Source: Voacanga thouarsii (lineage: Eukaryota > Streptophyta > Magnoliopsida > Gentianales > Apocynaceae). From it: a DNA stretch of 64,000 bases. The notes under the pieces were generated by a model that made no database searches, was not told where the DNA came from, and saw only the letters and a list, made by a program, of their open reading frames with translations. The position numbers and the translations under genes were made by a program. How positions within the stretch are numbered: the stretch's first letter is position 1; each line of letters starts with the position of its first letter. Below, piece after piece: positions 36,081 to 47,735 of this stretch. Location: positions 16,001 to 80,000 of the forward strand of contig JANUWF010001726.1 of the NCBI GenBank assembly GCA_026120185.1, in the 5' to 3' direction.

Positions 36081-37649
36081 TTACTAAATATTGATTCAAT
36101 AACTTAAGATTTATTGGCATCTATATTATAATTAGGAATGGTAGGAAAGAGTTAGATAAATAAATGAAGCTATTTCAAAGGGATCTTGATTGATTTCTAT
36201 CATTTATTATTTAATATTAATAATTTTACAAAATTATCCTTCATTTTGTAAGGTGATCAAATTATGTGTTTTGAATTTTTTGTCCCAAAAAAGATACAAT
36301 AATAACATATTACCTTCATACAATATGTTACGTAGAATATAATTTGTTGAGACATAAAATATTTGCTATTGTGAAATTGTGAATTAAAACCGAAAATAAT
36401 CTATATCATTTTATTTGCTAATAACCAAAAGAGAAATTAGTCTATTTAGCCCCTAAAATTTGGAGTTTTAATAGTCTCTAATAAAATTATAACCTATCAA
36501 GTGTGGTCTTTCAATCTCTTTTTGGTGTAAACTCCTGCCAAAATATGTATTGGTTTTGGAGAGAATCAACTAATATGCCTATTTTGTATTTAAAAGAAAA
36601 ATAATGTGCAATGAAGTGACTTTTTTTAGTTGAAGTTTATACAAAAAAAAGAGAGTTAAGACTATTTAGTAGGTTATAATTTAAGTAGAGACCATAATAG
36701 TTAAAAAAAATTATTAAGGACGAAAATATTATAAATCTTAAACTTTAGAAACCAAATATACTAATTTTCCTTAAAAAAAAAAGAAATTCATGGCAACAGG
36801 GATACAAGTGATTGTTAAAGTGTTCTTGATAAACTGTAGATGAATGTTAAAGAATCTCCCATTTGTTGCATTCTGATGAGGATAGTTAGTGCATTCACAT
36901 GTGCCATTAAATATTAGACTCCAATTGTGCTTTTTGCTCCACTATTGGTTCTTCATGGAGCTTCCATTCGGGCCCAAAAAGGGGGAAAAAAAAATATGTT
37001 AACAGAGTTTGTTTGTGCTTAGGATGGAGTTCCAATTACTCAAAAAAATTCGTTGTTGTTCCCTGCTTCTAACGACGGATCTTGACTTATGAACTTGAGG
37101 TGTCAATTGTATTATGTTAATAGATTATAATAACGATAGAAACTATTTACGTAATCAATATAATAATAAATAAAATTCTTATAAAATCATAAATTTTACA
37201 AACTAAAATATGAAAAAAATGAGAAAAAAATGTTTATAAAATAAAACATTTACCTAGAATTGTGAATGACATTCCTTGTGGTGTAAATCTGTGATATTCT
37301 TTTCAACTTTCGCCCAAATCTTTTTCTAGTCTAAAGCTTCTTATGCCAAAAATTATTTATTGGCTTTATATAGATCTAAAAGGCTTCATTGGAAAGTTAA
37401 AAGTTTCCTCAAAAAATGAAAAATTGAAAATAAAAGTTAAATTGATATAATTTTATTGACTTTATATTTAAGCTAAATTAATTTATTTTAACAACTTTAA
37501 TATATTTTTATTGGTAAGTAAAAATAAATAGATAAATAATACAATTATTGTAATTTTAATTTTAAATTAAAAAATATTTTTTAGAGTCTATTTTTTAAAA
37601 AACAATCTATATAAAATATATTAAATTTTTTTGTTGGGAGAACCTAATT

Positions 37650-37652
<3 letters not shown>
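36081..37652. other. AT-rich non-coding stretch
   Basis: TTA (36081-36083) is the right target duplication of the CACTA element. The rest is AT-rich with many A and T runs. I see no conserved coding sequence. Confidence 0.5.

Positions 37653-37697
<45 letters not shown>
37653..37697. repeat. (AT)n microsatellite
   Basis: About 22 uninterrupted AT units upstream of the NAC fragment. Confidence 0.95.
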
Positions 37698-37698
<1 letters not shown>

Positions 37699-37922
37699 GG
37701 GGTTTTCAAAAATCTTTGGCAAGAGAACTGCCACTGCAGGCCCCTCTCCCCCCTGCTTCTTTTTTTTTTTTTTTTTAGAAGTTGAAATTTCATATATGTT
37801 TCAATGCAACTTTAAGTTGAAAATATTTAAAGAACGTCATATATGCGTTCGCCTGATTATCTGCAACTTCAAAGAACATCTCAAGAACTACCAATATCGT
37901 ATCAAGAACTACCAGATGTGGG

Positions 37923-38735
37923 GTGTTGTTTGGACAAATAGCAGGCAAAGCAATACTAAGCAACAAGGGTCAGTTGATTAGGCATAAGAAGATATTCACC
38001 TTTGTAGTTAAGGACGGTTCTTCGGAGAAGGGGCACTGGATCATGCATGAGTATTCCTTGGATGGTGTTTCAATATTGGAGGATGAGATTATAAGAGGGA
38101 GAAGGGATTACGTTATTTGCTGAGTAATATTGAATGAATCCAAGAGTCGTGGGGACAACTCTGTCAAAGGTTGTGAAAGCCTTGGAGAAAACCCTAGTGT
38201 TCAAGTCTTGGGGCGTATTAGGTTGACTGTAAAAGAAAGTCTAAATCTGTGCCTGAGGAAGAAGAAGTGCGACCTTCACAACGCACAAGGGTTGAGGACT
38301 ACTCCTGTCCAGGAATCGATAATAGGCTTCAAGATTTGGAGCTGTCTCCTTCAATACCATCTTAATTCTTGGAACAAGAAGATTATCCTAAATGGGTTTC
38401 TGATCAAAATAATTTGAATGCTGCTGCAATTAGACAGATGGAACTCAGTATTAGGGGATTCACATGATGATTCTTGGATTGATTTTGGGGAAGAAGCCGC
38501 CAACAGTGGTGGTTGTAGTGGAGGTTCAAGTGGCTCGAAAGATGTGAATGTGACCTCTCATATATTAAAGAATTTGGACTCGTATAATTGGGAGAGCATG
38601 CTTAGCATTGTAGAAGACATAGAGTTGCCGAAGCACGAACCAGAAGGGTTTTTTGATCTGGTAAAATTTATCGAGACTGAGCTAAAAAAGGATCCAAAAG
38701 GCTTGATTCTAGATCTTGAGTTGCTGAATTAAGAA
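37923..38735 (+). pseudogene. NAC-domain transcription factor fragment, decayed
   Basis: The frame from 37923 reads GKAILSNKGQLIRHKKIFTF, then GHWIMHEYSLDG and GRRDYVIC, ending at TGA 38121-38123. This resembles the C-terminal subdomains of the plant NAC DNA-binding domain (K.I....GQLIG.KKTL.F, then WIMHEYRL, then D.V.CRI). Downstream frames (38130-38417 and 38418-38732) give acidic, Ser/Gly-rich text (DDSWIDFGEEAANSGG) and LPKHEPEGFFDLVKFIETEL, which could be the activation region; they are joined only through frameshifts and stops. The N-terminal NAC subdomains are not visible. The fragment would once have bound DNA in the nucleus. A chromovirus inserted 35 bp downstream of its last stop. 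Confidence 0.6.
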
Positions 38736-38765
38736 TCGGACTACTGTGCTCATATGCTGGGCTAG

Positions 38766-38770
38766 TGGAA
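38766..38770. repeat. Target-site duplication TGGAA of the chromovirus (left)
   Basis: TGGAA precedes the 5' LTR here and follows the 3' LTR at 44048-44052. Confidence 0.88.
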
Positions 38771-39101
38771 TGTCATGAGAACGACATTGTCAGCTTTGAC
38801 TGATTGGTTAAGCAGGAAGAATAAAGCAACATCACTTCATTTAGTAGGACGGCAGCGTTTGAAAAAGGTAGTTAAGCAATTCCAATGGTTATATAAAATG
38901 AAGTAAAGTTGTTGAAGAAGTTTAGTTTTTGCATTTCACATTTTTTGGCAATTGTTCAGAGTTAGATTATCTCTTTCGTCCCTCCGAATTTCCTTCAATC
39001 TTCTGTATCCCCTTCTTTTCTTCTACTGTAATTCTTAGTTAAATCAATAGAAGACATCTTTCCTCTATATTTCTTTATAATTTCTGGGTTATTTCATCAT
39101 A
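38771..39101 (+). repeat. Chromovirus 5' LTR
   Basis: 331 bp. Contains TATAAA at 38892-38897 as a likely promoter and ends CATCATA (mutated from CA). Confidence 0.9.
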
Positions 39102-39104
39102 AAT

Positions 39105-39116
39105 TGGTATCAGAGC
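39105..39116 (+). promoter_or_regulatory. Primer-binding site (initiator tRNA-Met)
   Basis: TGGTATCAGAGC, three bases after the 5' LTR; an exact complement of the initiator tRNA-Met 3' end. Confidence 0.92.
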
Positions 39117-39224
39117 TGTTGATCCTCAGCCAATATAATGGTCATGACGACATCATAATCTGAATTCCACACCATTGGATCAAACGTAGAGATTATGGAA
39201 TTTTATAGTTCTGTGGAAATCTAT

Positions 39225-40460
39225 GAAAATGAGTAGATGAAATAGATAAGGGAATCAAGAAAATGTTTACCCAACATGATGAACTCAGATCTGCCTTAGC
39301 TATAGCATATTCTAAGACTTCACAGTTTAAAATTGATACACGACAAACAAACGTAATTGTGAAAGGGCTGGAAGATAAACTAGACAATTTGTGTGGGAAG
39401 TTGGATAGGCTATTGAAACATAAGAGAATACAAGGGGAGGGTAACCATAGAAGAGATGGTGGATCAACTGTTGGGGATACTGAGGGAGATTTGAGGTTCA
39501 ATAGTAAGGCTCTATATCATTGCCATAACCTTCCAAAGATTGATTTCCCTATTTTTGATGAAACCAATCCTAGGGAGTGGATTTCTAAATGCCATAGGTT
39601 CTTCCAGATCCACCCCCCTTAAACTGGAATTAGCTAAGTTATATATGAAGGGTAAGGCCTATATATGGATGCAGAGTTATAAGACCAGTCATGGGCTGGT
39701 TAATTGGCTGGGGTTTGCCATGACAGTTTGTAAAAAGTTTGGTGAAGGGATAGCAGATGATGTAATATGGGAATTCTATAAAATTAAGCAGAATGGAAGT
39801 GTGGAAGATTATATGGAAATGTTTGAAGAGTTAAAAGCCTTGTTCACCTACAGTTTATCTAACCTACCAGAGACCTAGTTTGTTTCAATTTTTTTAAGTG
39901 GATTAGGGGAGGAAATCAAAACTGCTGTACAGATGTTCCAATCTGAAACATTAGAAAGGGCCTATGAATTAGCTATTTCCCATAAAAAACACCTCACCCT
40001 ATCTCAAAAATTCCCTAAACCTAACCATAAAGTATTTAGTTCCTCAACACCAAAACCTTCCCTACAACCAGAAACCAAAAAAAAAAAAAAAAAAGTACAA
40101 ATTCTCTGATTCAAAACCTTTAGCCAAAGCTCCTATTTAGTTTAAAAAAATAACCCCAGATGAACTGCAGAGAAGGAAAGAGAGAGGGATGTGTTTCAAA
40201 TGTAGGGAAAAGTATGGTGCTAATCATGTTTGTGTGCTAAAGGAAGTAAACATGATGCTAGTGGAAACAGTACCTGAGTGTGATGAAAGGGAGATGGAGA
40301 TACTAGAGTTGTATGAGGAAGTTGGGAAAATTAAAGACTCCTACTATTTTGGAGAGGAAATTGATGATACATCTTTAATGTCCTTAAATGTTGTGGAAGG
40401 AAGTAGTGTTAACAACACTATTAGAATTGAACGGAGAATAAAGAATAGACCTATATCAAT
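39225..40460 (+). pseudogene. Chromovirus gag
   Basis: The first frame (39263-39622) has a coiled region, then the gag capsid motif LPKIDFPIFDETNPREWISK. The second (39540-39878) carries ELAKLYMKGKAYIWMQSY and EFYKIKQNGSVEDYMEMFEE. The third (from 40189) starts with a zinc knuckle CFKCREKYGANHVC, then an acidic linker to protease. At least two frameshifts (near 39620 and after 39878), an in-frame stop, and an A-run at 40078-40095 break it. Gag would build the particle that packages the element's RNA. Confidence 0.88.
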
Positions 40461-40850
40461 TCTATGTTGATATTGGAAGTACACACAACTTGGATGATGG
40501 AATTGTCAATGAAATGAATTGGCCATGTGAGCAGATAAAACCTGTACTGATCACTGTTGCTAATGGTGGGAAGTTATAGTGCACAAGAGGATGTAGGGCG
40601 GTAAGGTAGAAGATGCAAGAAGTTGGGTTTAAACAAGATTTTAATCTTATCAAGTTATATGGGAGTGATATGGTATTAGGAGTGGATTGGCTAAAGAAAT
40701 CCAGCCCTGTAGTATTTGACTTTAAGAAGATGAAACTGACCTTTGATCATGATGGGCAACCCTTAGAGTTGAAGGGAAATTCTAGTCAAATACAACTTAA
40801 TGCTGCAGGGAAAAAGGTTGTACAAAAATTACTAAAGAAGGAAAAGTAAA
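40461..40850 (+). pseudogene. Chromovirus aspartic protease
   Basis: Around 40460-40510 the active-site box reads YVDIGSTHN where retropepsins have D-S/T-G, so the central residue is mutated. From 40613 the frame gives LIKLYGSDMVLGVDWLKK, the conserved C-terminal GxDWL motif of Ty3 proteases, then KKMKLTFDHDGQPLELKG. A stop interrupts it near 40577. It would cleave the polyprotein. Confidence 0.8.
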
Positions 40851-42240
40851 TTTTCATTGGAAGGTTGTGCTCTATATTAGCAGAAAAAGTAGAAGTGGTG
40901 AAGGAGGAAACAGTTCAGCAGTTGTTGGATAAGTTTTTAGACATTTTTTAGAAACCACATGGACTTCCACCTTTTAGAAATCATGAACATCAGATAGTGT
41001 TGCAGGAAGGAGTTGTTCTATTCAAGCAGATTACCACATTTTCAGAAGGAGGAAGTGGAAAAAATGGTTGGGGAAATGTTGGCTGAAGGAATCCTTAGGC
41101 CTAGTTCAAGTCCTTACTCCTCACTTATCATTTTGGTTAAAAAGAAAGATGGAATATGGAGATTTTGCATAGATTTTAGGCAGCTCAACTCAGTTAAGTT
41201 AAGGATTGGTTTCCTATTCCTTTAGTTGATGACTTACTTGATGAGCTTAAAGAGTCCAAGTATTTTAGCAAGATAGACCTAAGGGCAGGCTACTTTCAAA
41301 TCAGAATAAAGGAGGCAGACATTTACAAAATAGCTTTCAGCATATATTTGGGGCATTATGAATTCACAATAATGCCTTTTAGGCTTACTAATGCCCCAGC
41401 TACATTCTAATACCTGATGAATAAGGTGTTTGGTGAGTTTTTGAGAAAGTTTGTATTGATTTTCTTTGATGATATCCTGGTGTATAGTGAAGAATAGAAT
41501 TCCTATTTCCAACATCTTAGGACCATTCTGCAAACTCTAAGAGAACATAAACTGTATGCTAAGGAAAGTAAATGTTCTTTTGCTAAGCAACAGGTGGAAT
41601 ACTTGGGGCATGTTATTTTAGCTAGAAGGGTGAGTATGGATGAGACAAAAATCAAGGATATTCTACAGTGGCCAAAACCAGAATCTGTCAAGTAGCTAAG
41701 GGGATTCCTAGGGCTTACTAGATATTATAGGAGATTTATCAAAAGCTATGGGGTGGTCAGTAAACCTCTTACAGAATTGCTTAAGAAGGATAGCTTCCAA
41801 TGGAATGAGAAGGCTGAGGAAGCATTTCAGAAACTCAAGAAGACTGTGTTCAGCTGAAGTTTTAAGGTCGCTTGATTTCAATAAGCCATTTGTTATTGAA
41901 ACTGATGCTTGTGACCAGGTAATGGGGGCAGTGTTAATGCAGGAAGGGCAACCTCTAGCCTATTTTAGCAAAGCAATGGGGAAGAGAAGTGAGGGATTGT
42001 CAATATATGAAAAGGAACTTATGGTTTTGTTAGCAGCTGTTCAAAAATGGAGACATTATCTAGAAGGAGGATGTTTTATCATCTGCACTGATCACCAAAG
42101 CCTAAAGCATCTATTAGATTAGAGAATCCATAATGCAGTACAACATAAGTGGTTAACCAAGATGATGGGGTTAGATTATGAAATTCACTACAAGCAAGGC
42201 ACTGAGAATAGGGCTGCTGATGCACTCTCACGGAAGGTCT
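40851..42240 (+). pseudogene. Chromovirus reverse transcriptase and RNase H
   Basis: RT blocks: EEVEKMVGEMLAEGILRPSS and LVKKKDGIWRFCIDFRQLNS (41013-41225), then [14 protein letters not shown], and the catalytic box IFFDDILVYS near 41460. RNase H: FVIETDACDQVMGAVLMQEG, LSIYEKELMVLLAAVQKWRH and FIICTDHQSLKHLLD (41870-42122), closing near AADALSRK at 42230. Catalytic acidic residues are present in both domains. Stops at about 41224, 41408, 41496, 41693 and 42121, plus a frameshift near 41850, make it inactive. The enzyme would copy the RNA into DNA. Confidence 0.92.
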
Positions 42241-42329
42241 AATTCAATACTATAACTGTTCTGGTACTACGATGGATGGAAGAACTACAAGATAGCTATA
42301 AAGATGATAGTATGCATAGGAAAACATAG

Positions 42330-43330
42330 CTCAAGCTATTATGGGAAAAGATGAACAATTGAATTGTAAAGGAGGAATTCTCTGGATGCAGGGTAAAATA
42401 TATGTTGGTAGTTCAGGAGATTGGAGGACTGCCATCTTTAAGGAAATGCACAACTCCATCCTTGGAGGTCATTCAGGCATAGCTGCTACTCAGCAAAGGA
42501 TCAAGACAATATTTTATTGGCTTAGTTTATCAGGAGATGTTAAGCAGTGGGTGAAGGAGTGTGAAGTTTTTCAGAGAAATAAGGGAGAGCATACAGCTTA
42601 TCTAGGATTACTTCAGCCATTAAAACTGCCAGAAAGGCATTTTTCCTAGCTTACTATGGATTTTATAGAGGGATTACTTATATCACATCACAAGGACACT
42701 ATTATGGTGGTAGTTGATAGGTTTACAAAATTCGGATATTTCATTGGATTGTCCCATCCATTTACAGCTGAGAAGATTGCTGAACTCCTATTTGTTGCTA
42801 TCATTAAAATACATGGACTCCCTAATTCAATAGTGAGTGATAGAGACAAAATTTTTGTGAGCCAATTTTGGCAAGAGCTTTTCAAAAGGATGGGGGTCAA
42901 ACTCAAGCTAAATTCAGCCTATCACTCTCAAACTGATGGGCAAATAGAAAGAGTGAATCAGTGTGTGAAAATATATTTGAGGTGTTTTGTGAGCCAAATA
43001 CCCCACAAATAGAGTGAATATTTGAGCCAATCTCAATGGTGGTATAATACCACCTATCATTCCACTATCAAGATATCTCTATATGAAGCTTTATTTGGCC
43101 TGGTTCCCCCATATCTAGGTTACTCCTTAGATGATTATTAGGAAAATCCCATTGACGCTAAGAAAATGCTGGAAGAAAGGAATGGAATTGATAGGATGTT
43201 GAAGGAAAATATTTCCAAGGCTACTAGTAGAATGAAGCATATGGCTGATAGGCATAGGAAGGAGAGAGCCTTTGAAATCAGAGATTGGGTATTCCTCAAA
43301 TTATAGCCTTACAGACAACACTCGTTAGCT
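42330..43330 (+). pseudogene. Chromovirus integrase
   Basis: The zinc-binding start reads HNSILGGHSGIAATQQRIK, then KECEVFQRNKGE, where the second Cys of CxxC is replaced by Phe. The catalytic core has MDFIEGL (first Asp), GLPNSIVSDRDKIFVSQFW (second Asp) and NSAYHSQTDGQIERVNQC (Glu), a D,D-35-E arrangement. Stops near 42649, 43012 and 43140 divide it. It would insert the cDNA into chromosomes. Confidence 0.9.
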
Positions 43331-43342
43331 CAAAGGAAAAGT

Positions 43343-43681
43343 ATGAAGTTAGCCTCTAAATATTTTGGGCCCTATAAGGTGATTGAAAAGATTGGAAGGG
43401 TTGCCTACAAGCTCCTACTTCCTCTAGGAACTAAGGTACATCATATTTTTTATGTCAGTTTACTGAAGAAAAAAGTTGGAGCAGAGAAGCTTGTTCAAAT
43501 CAACATGCCACATTTTAGAAATGCTGAGCTCTTGGTAGAACAAAATGCTATCCTCCAAAGAAGGTTGGTAAATAAGGGGAATAATGCAGTAGTACAATGG
43601 TCAATTCAGTGGAGTAATCTCCCAATCGATGAAGCCGGTAGGGAATTTGCGGAAGAGATTAAGAAAAATGGCTTGAGCTAA
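43343..43681 (+). pseudogene. Chromovirus integrase C-terminus with chromodomain-like tail
   Basis: MKLASKYFGPYKVIEKIGRV and GTKVHHIFYVSLLKKKVG are the GPY/F-type integrase module. They are followed by VVQWSIQWSNLPIDEAGREF, a chromodomain-like WxxLP.xEA.WE motif with the Trp changed to Gly-Arg. The chromodomain would steer insertion to particular chromatin. The frame ends at the TAA after GLS; the purine tract and 3' LTR follow. Confidence 0.85.
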
Positions 43682-43716
43682 TCCTTGAGGACAAGGATAA
43701 TTGAAGGGGAGAGAAT

Positions 43717-44047
43717 TGTCATGAGAACGATGTCGTCAACTTTGAACAATTGGTTAAGTGGGAAGAATGAAACGACATCACTTCATTTACTAGGACGATA
43801 GCATTTGGAGAAGGCGGTTAAGCAATTCCAACGGTTATATAAAATGAAGGAAAGCTGTTAAATAAGTTTAGTTTTTGCATTTCATGTTTTCTGGCAATTG
43901 TTCAGAGTTAGATTAGCTCCTTTTTCCTTTCGAATTTCCTTCAATCTTCTATACCCCCTTCTTCTCTTCCACTGTATTTCTCAGTTCAATTAATAGAAGA
44001 CATCTTTCCTCTACATTTCTTTACAATTTCTGGGTTGCTTCATCACA
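43717..44047 (+). repeat. Chromovirus 3' LTR
   Basis: 331 bp, starting TGTCATGAGAACGATG and ending TTCATCACA, directly followed by TGGAA (44048-44052). Confidence 0.9.
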
Positions 44048-44052
44048 TGGAA

Positions 44053-45207
44053 TTATTGCATCTTAGCTAGATCAAGAAACAGGATTCTTAATTAGTTTGA
44101 GTATTCTGTTTTCAATTCATATGATCTATTACTCATTCTTGTGGATAAAATTGATTCCTACTGCAGATAATTGTTGTTATTATACATGTTTATATATTTA
44201 AATACACATAAGTTTTATTTAAAAAAAATAAATTAAAAAAAAAGGAGCATTCAAATAAATAGGCATTTCTGGACCAATTTCTCATGGCCACTTTCATATG
44301 TACATACTGGAAGTGGAACTTCATTCTATCTGGAATCTGGATGGGATAATGCCTTATAAGTATTGGGATTTCCTTTGCCAAAGTAGTGTTCATTTTTGCC
44401 AAAGTTTCTAAATCCAAGCCTATAGTACAGAATACTTAGCTACCCCACAAAAGAAAAGAAAAAAAAATGTCCACCTCCTACCAGACTGTGAAAAGGAATA
44501 GATTAGATTAGTTGTTTGTTGGCAGTGATTATATTCAGAGCAACTCTTTTTGATTTAGACTGATCATTATAGTCTTAAAATTTCTATTGGAATAGTCATT
44601 ACATCCTCTCAACAATGTTGGATTAGCATGTTGATAGGGGTTCGATTTTCGAGTGGAAAACAGAGCAGGCAGTGAAACTATGGTGATGATGCATTCTTAA
44701 GCTAATTAGAGGACGTGTGAATTCTAACTGTAATTTCCATGCCTAAATTTGCCCTCTTTGATGTTGTGTGAGAAAAAAATTCTTGCAACCCTGAATTTCC
44801 CACAATTTGTTGAGACAATTACTGCAAGAGTTGTGGGAATATAGTGGTCTTATAAAATAGTCTCATTTTATCCTTTTTTTTAAAAAAAATAAAACTAATA
44901 GGAAAAGGTTGATTACTAACTAACCAAATCGGTTGGTAATCGATAGATGCAATCTATTATCAAGTGTTGATAAGATGTTTTTGGTTAGTTATCAAATAGC
45001 CTAGAAAATGTATGCATTTATCTACTCAATCATCTACCAGAATATGATGACATCCTGCACCTCCTTTTTTTTTTTTTTTGTTCCTAGTTTGATTTGTTTT
45101 GGTTAGATGAATATGTTGAAAGTTCGATTGTCATGAAGCTCTTGTTTGTAGAGTCCTAGAAAAATATTATTTAGGGACTTGTGACGTAGATGTTTCCTTT
45201 CTCTCCT
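44053..45207. other. Non-coding stretch
   Basis: Continuation of the DNA that carried the NAC fragment. I see no conserved coding sequence. T-runs at 44875-44890 and 45065-45080. Confidence 0.5.
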
Positions 45208-46033
45208 CACTACAAGAAAATTGGTTTTTAGCACAGAGCAGTTTTGTCGCTAAAAATGTTAATTTCCTCGCTAAAAGGTTACTGAGACCTTTAGCGAGGA
45301 AAAAACATTTCCTCATCATTTTGTCGCTAAAGCCCTGTCTCCAAAAAGGGCGCTTTAGCAGGGAAATTTCCTCGCTATAGCCATTACTTTTAGCTAGGAA
45401 TTATTTTGTTGCTATAGCTAATAACTTTTGTTGCTAAAAATCTTCATTTTGTCGCCTTGAAGAGCATTCACAAGGGAGGAAGAATGAAAAGCTTGTTTGC
45501 AATGCAACTATTTGAATGATTTTTAAGGAGATTCAATGAGCATATGGATTCATGGATTGATAAAGGGAAAAGGGAGACCTAACAGAAGTTTGAAGGGACC
45601 AATTTGCTCGAGCGAGTTACTTCCTTATTGATATCCTATAGGTAGGTCAACATCTATTGAAGTGAGTTGATTCCCTTGTCTCAGAAAATTTCAAATGATT
45701 ATTTCGTGACAAAAAGTTTCATTGCAAAAAATATTATTAATTTAACAAATTAAATTCATGGGAAAAAATAACATTATCTTTTGCGACAAAAACATTTCTT
45801 TGCTTATACAAAAAAATTCGTTGCTAAAAAAGGTCAATGGCGATAAAAGAATTTCCTCGCCAAAGATTTTTAATTTTTTTAAAAAATAATAAAATTTTGA
45901 ACCCGTAGCACCTGATCGTAGCATCAAATTAAATCACAATTAAGTGATGCGGAAGAGATTCGATCGTGCGACCTCGATCATTGAGGCCTTGTGCCCCCAA
46001 CCGCTAGGCCAAGGCCTCAGATTAGTCTAATCC
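45208..46033 (+). mobile_element. CACTA-like terminus and fragment
   Basis: CACTACAAGAAAATTGG is a canonical CACTA transposon end. It is followed by subterminal-type repeats around TTTCCTCGCTAAAA and TTTTGTCGCTA in both orientations (45240-45460, then 45770-45865). No matching right end was found, so this is a partial element. It differs in sequence from the 16-kb CACTA. The far part (about 45944-46033) contains the near-palindromic AGGCCTTG...CCAAGGCCT block that recurs at 60006-60092. Confidence 0.65.
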
Positions 46034-46070
46034 TTTTTTTAAAAAAATTTTAAACTATTATTAATATTTT
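45944..46070 (+). repeat. Flanking direct repeat, left copy
   Basis: GATTCGATCGTGCGACCTC through GGCCAAGGCCTCAGATTAG and the following AT-rich piece match 60003-60117 in the same orientation at roughly 80%. The two copies bracket the pararetrovirus block. Confidence 0.75.
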
Positions 46071-46311
46071 TTAAAAATTTTAAAATATTAATGTTATAAA
46101 AAATATAAAAATATATATTAAATTATTTATGAAACAATAGTATTCATTGTAATAAATTATTTTGTACATTTATAAAATCTTCAAAATTTATATAATGTTA
46201 ATTATATCATTATTTTTATTTAATAATTATATACATATACATCGATTAAAAAAACTTATATATATATATATATTTCTAACACACACATAAATATATATAT
46301 GTGTGTGTGTG
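46071..46311. repeat. AT-rich DNA with (TA)n/(TG)n adjoining the pararetrovirus
   Basis: AT-rich sequence ending in ATATATATATGTGTGTGTGTG directly before the viral sequence starts at 46312. A matching kind of microsatellite lies at the other end (59700-60170). Confidence 0.8.
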
Positions 46312-47735
46312 TACAAACTCGAGACATTAACAGCACAAGTATTTGAAAAACTAAAGCCCTGCTATACAGAAAACCCTTTAGCTTTTTGGGATAAAAATCA
46401 TCTAATGGCATCTTTGGAAATGAAAGATAAGGAAAAAATTATAAGAGTTCAACCTATGAAATATAAACCTGAAGATCAAGAAGAAATTCAACTTCAAATA
46501 ACTGAACTAATAAATTTAAAATTAATTCAGAATAGTTCTTCTGAACATAGTTCACCTGCATTTATAGTACGCAATCATGCAGAAATAGTTAGAAATAAAG
46601 TACGCATGGTAATTAATTATAAAAAGTTAAATGACAATACTGTCTTTGATGGATACTTTTTACCTCATAAAGAAAGTTTAATTAATAGTACTTCGTCAAA
46701 GAAAGTGTTTTCTAAATTTGATTGTAAAAGTGGTTTTTATCAGATAAAAATGCACCCTAACAGTGTTCATTATACTGCTTTCTCTACCCCTCAGGGACAA
46801 TATGAATGGCTTGTAATGCCTTTTGGTCTTAAAAATGCTCCTCAGATATTTCAGAGAAAAATGGATAATTTATTTAAACAATATGATTTTATATTTGTTT
46901 ATATTGATGATATATTAATTGTTTCTGAAAATCTTATTGAACATTTAAAGCATTTAAATATCTTTGCTGATATTTGTTTAGAACATGGTTTAGGATTGTC
47001 TGCAAAAAAGGCAAAACTCATGCAGAACGAAATTGAATTTTTAGGTATGATAATTGATGGAAATGGAATTCAATTACAAAGTCATATCTTAGAAAAAGTT
47101 TCTCAATTTCCTGATAAATTAATTGATAAAAAACAGGTACAAAGTTTTCTTGGTGTATTAAATTATGCCTCAGATTTTATTCATAATTTAGTAGTTCTTA
47201 GAAAACCATTTCAAGAGTTGTTAAAGAAAAATAAAATCTTTAGTTTTACAACAGTACATGAAGCTCAGGTAAAACATATTAAAACACTTTGTAAACATTT
47301 ACCAAAGTTACATCTTCCTAGTAAAGATGATAAATTAATTTTAGAAACAGATGCTTCTAAGCATAGTTGGAGTGGAGTATTAAAAAAGATTGATAAAGAC
47401 AAAGAAACTTTATGTCGATATTGTTCTGGTACATTTTCTGATACTCAATCTCGATATCATATAAATGAAAAAGAGTTATTAGCGGTAATTAAAAGTTGTC
47501 AGAAATTTTATTATTTCTTATTACCTACTCGCTTTATACTACGAACCGATAATACACGGTAAAAGCCTTTATTCAGAATAATCTACCATCAAAACCCGAA
47601 TATAAAAGGTTTATTCGATGGCAAATGTTATTATCTGAATACTCTTTTGATATTGAAATTATTAAATCTGACAAAAATGTCCTAGCAGATTTTTTAACCA
47701 GAGATGGCAGAATATGCCCAGAAATTAATTGATGC
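46312..47735 (+). pseudogene. Pararetroviral reverse transcriptase-RNase H (copy A, 5' truncated)
   Basis: The frame enters from the flank, with viral sequence from LETLTAQVFEKLKPCYTE. RT motifs: MVINYKKLNDNTVFDGYFLP, KFDCKSGFYQIKMHP, WLVMPFGLKNAPQIFQRKM, and the catalytic YIDDILIV (46900-46923). RNase H follows: LILETDASKHSWSGVLKK, YHINEKELLAVIKSC, FILRTDNT. A one-base loss near 47560, compared with the inverted copy, shifts the frame; the remaining C-terminus runs to about 47735 (LTRDGRICPEIN). The protease and first RT part are at the other end of piece A (53244-54104), because the copy starts inside RT. No integrase is present, as expected for the family. The enzyme would convert pregenomic RNA to DNA in the cytoplasm. 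Confidence 0.9.

Larger units (their letters stand above)
38771..44047 (+). mobile_element. Ty3 chromovirus, complete but inactivated, 5.3 kb
   Basis: Full-length retrotransposon with 331-bp LTRs (38771-39101 and 43717-44047) starting TGTCATGAGAACGA. It has a tRNA-Met primer site at 39105, a purine tract GAAGGGGAGAGAAT before the 3' LTR, and a 5-bp target duplication TGGAA. The order gag, protease, RT, RNase H, integrase, chromodomain-like tail identifies a Ty3 chromovirus; the small size recalls the Reina group, which is a guess. The LTRs differ at roughly one base in ten or fifteen, and every gene has stops, so the insertion is old. Confidence 0.92.

Noticed and set aside
46303..46320. ATG at 46303 as the natural start of the 419-codon RT frame
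   Set aside because: It lies in the TG microsatellite flank; viral sequence starts at 46312 in the middle of the protease-RT frame, as 53766 onward shows.
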